A stretch of 64,000 nt of DNA, taken from NCBI RefSeq assembly GCF_023898315.1, contig NC_064616.1, positions 291,551,205-291,615,204 of the forward strand. The letters are read 5' to 3'. This document shows, piece after piece, positions 62,931-64,000 of the stretch. The first letter of the stretch is position 1; every line of letters begins with the position of its first letter. The translations under genes and the position numbers were made by a program. The notes beneath the pieces are model-generated. The model ran no database searches, had not been told where the DNA came from, and was given only the letters and a program-made list of their open reading frames with translations. The stretch is from Schistocerca nitens (lineage: Eukaryota; Arthropoda; Insecta; Orthoptera; Acrididae).

Positions 62931-64000
62931 GTGCCTAACCAAAAATATACTGGTGAGTGGAAATACCCCTCTCATCATAAAATACAATGCTTTGCACAAG
63001 TTACTGCAACTACTAATACTAATATCACACAACATACCTACCTCAAACATTTGTCATCTGTGGGAAAAGGTACTTCTGACAAAGACCATGATGTACACCT
63101 GGTACTTCAACTCTGACAATCAACTGGGAATGATGTTATTACCTGTAAATACAAATCAATGTGCCATTAACAAAACATATGAGATTTTTCTTGGTACATA
63201 TACTATCTCCGGAACAGCACACTTCACTCACACACTAGTTAACATGTGCATAACTTTCATAAAAGAAAAGCACAGATTACTAATCAAATACAGAAATATA
63301 CAGACTACAGACCACATGAGAGTGACTCTGAACTTACCCTCCATCAATTATGAAGATCTACCCCTAAACAGTAGCAACCTCCATTACTATATTTAAATAG
63401 GAAACTTATTTAATTCTCATATCAATTCTTCTTGCTATGTCAATCTTACTTCACAACCGTGTAATAAACTTAACTTAATAACAGTCAGTCCCATATTCTT
63501 ACCATGCCTTATTTGACATTAGTGTAAGAGAAGGATGTTATGATCTCAGGAGTTACAAAACGATAATAAAGTCACTTTCTTTTAGTGCTGCTCATTTTCC
63601 ACAACTCTCAAACAATAATTTCAATTGAAGCAGACAATAAAATATAAAATGATCATAAGTGATTTGTGAATCTCACAGTTTTCTTTTCCATGAATAATTT
63701 GTCCAATCTTAGGACTTACAAGATCTGTTTGTAAAATTCATTGGGTAACACGCTTCAAATCTGCTGCCACCAACTGGCCTTTGGTATTACAAATATAATT
63801 TTGATGTTGAAGTAGATGAGATGAGCATAAGATCTGATGCACTAGTTTCACATGTAACTGATGCTTTGCTTTTCCACAGTGCAAACAGGCAGTGTACATG
63901 ACTTTCAGAACTGTCTTTGTACTTGTGGGGATGCCAATTATTCAGTTGCAGTAGTTACGACAGTAACATTTCTTTTCTCAATATACAAATCAAACAAAAA
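62931..64000 (+). repeat. Satellite unit 19, cut by window end
   Basis: The first 1070 bp of a unit. It has a private 11-bp loss after AAAAATATAC (62950/62951) that shifts the 158-codon frame. The window ends before the SINE. Confidence 0.94.

Larger units (their letters stand above)
1..64000 (+). repeat. Tandem macrosatellite array, ~3.65-kb unit, extends past both window ends
   Basis: The same sequence recurs head-to-tail, always in one orientation, from the first to the last base, broken only by a LINE at 20690-24912. Phased on the GTG codon that follows the motif CAACAATT, unit starts are 326, 2747, 5140, (fused, 7041), 10636, 13029, (fused, 14930), 18525, 26410, 30066, 33724, 37373, 41031, 44680, 48311, 51961, 55617, 59275 and 62931. 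Full-length units are 3631-3658 bp; shortened units are 2393-2421 bp. Copies differ by scattered substitutions and small indels, as expected for an array homogenised by unequal exchange. Base composition is AT-rich throughout, and no ATG-initiated frame with signs of selection is present. Beyond the 5S-derived SINE, I recognise nothing in the unit. Confidence 0.97.

Noticed and set aside
1..64000. CRISPR array, prophage or bacterial operon
   Set aside because: Repeats are kilobase-sized and nearly identical rather than short repeats with unique spacers. The gene content is a eukaryotic LINE, and there are no bacterial genes.

Overview
This window is eukaryotic and AT-rich. I see no host protein-coding gene I can defend. 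It is the interior of a long head-to-tail tandem array (a macrosatellite) of a roughly 3.65-kb unit that runs off both ends of the window, interrupted once by a nearly intact LINE retrotransposon. The LINE looks CR1-like, with an esterase-bearing ORF1 and an APE-type endonuclease plus reverse transcriptase in ORF2. Each complete unit also carries a decayed 5S-rRNA-derived SINE. The LINE and SINE both resemble elements I associate with grasshoppers and locusts (Orthoptera). That host assignment is recollection-based inference; the sequence itself only says 'animal, probably insect'.

Layout. I phase units on a shared GTG codon that opens a 158-codon frame. Positions 1-325 are the tail of a preceding unit. 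Units 1 and 2 (326-5139) are short (2421 and 2393 bp) because of a shared 1230-bp internal deletion. Units 3 and 4 (5140-10635) are two units fused across a ~1.8-kb deletion. Units 2-4 form a 7889-bp higher-order repeat that recurs as units 5-7 (10636-18524); I saw no base difference in any stretch I compared. Unit 8 (18525-26409) is full-length but carries the LINE at 20690-24912. Units 9-18 (26410-62930) are full-length or nearly so (3631-3658 bp). Units 11-12 and 13-14 form a second higher-order pattern of 7307 bp. Units 15-19 form a related right-hand subfamily. Unit 19 is cut by the window end.

The LINE lies on the minus strand and seems complete, with a ~330-bp 5' leader, ORF1, ORF2, a short 3' UTR and a TAGATG-repeat tail. 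ORF2 is fully open (954 codons) and has all expected endonuclease and RT blocks. ORF1 carries one in-frame TGA inside its SGNH-esterase domain. The ORF1/ORF2 junction is the most interesting signal in the window. ORF2 lies in the -1 frame relative to ORF1 and has no ATG ahead of its endonuclease domain. The 46-nt overlap contains a perfect T TTT TTA heptamer in the correct phase, which predicts that ORF2 is made as an ORF1-ORF2 fusion by -1 ribosomal frameshifting.

The small ORFs that recur in every satellite unit are unlikely to be genes. The copies differ mostly by amino-acid-changing substitutions, some carry a stop or frameshift, and the longest lacks an ATG.
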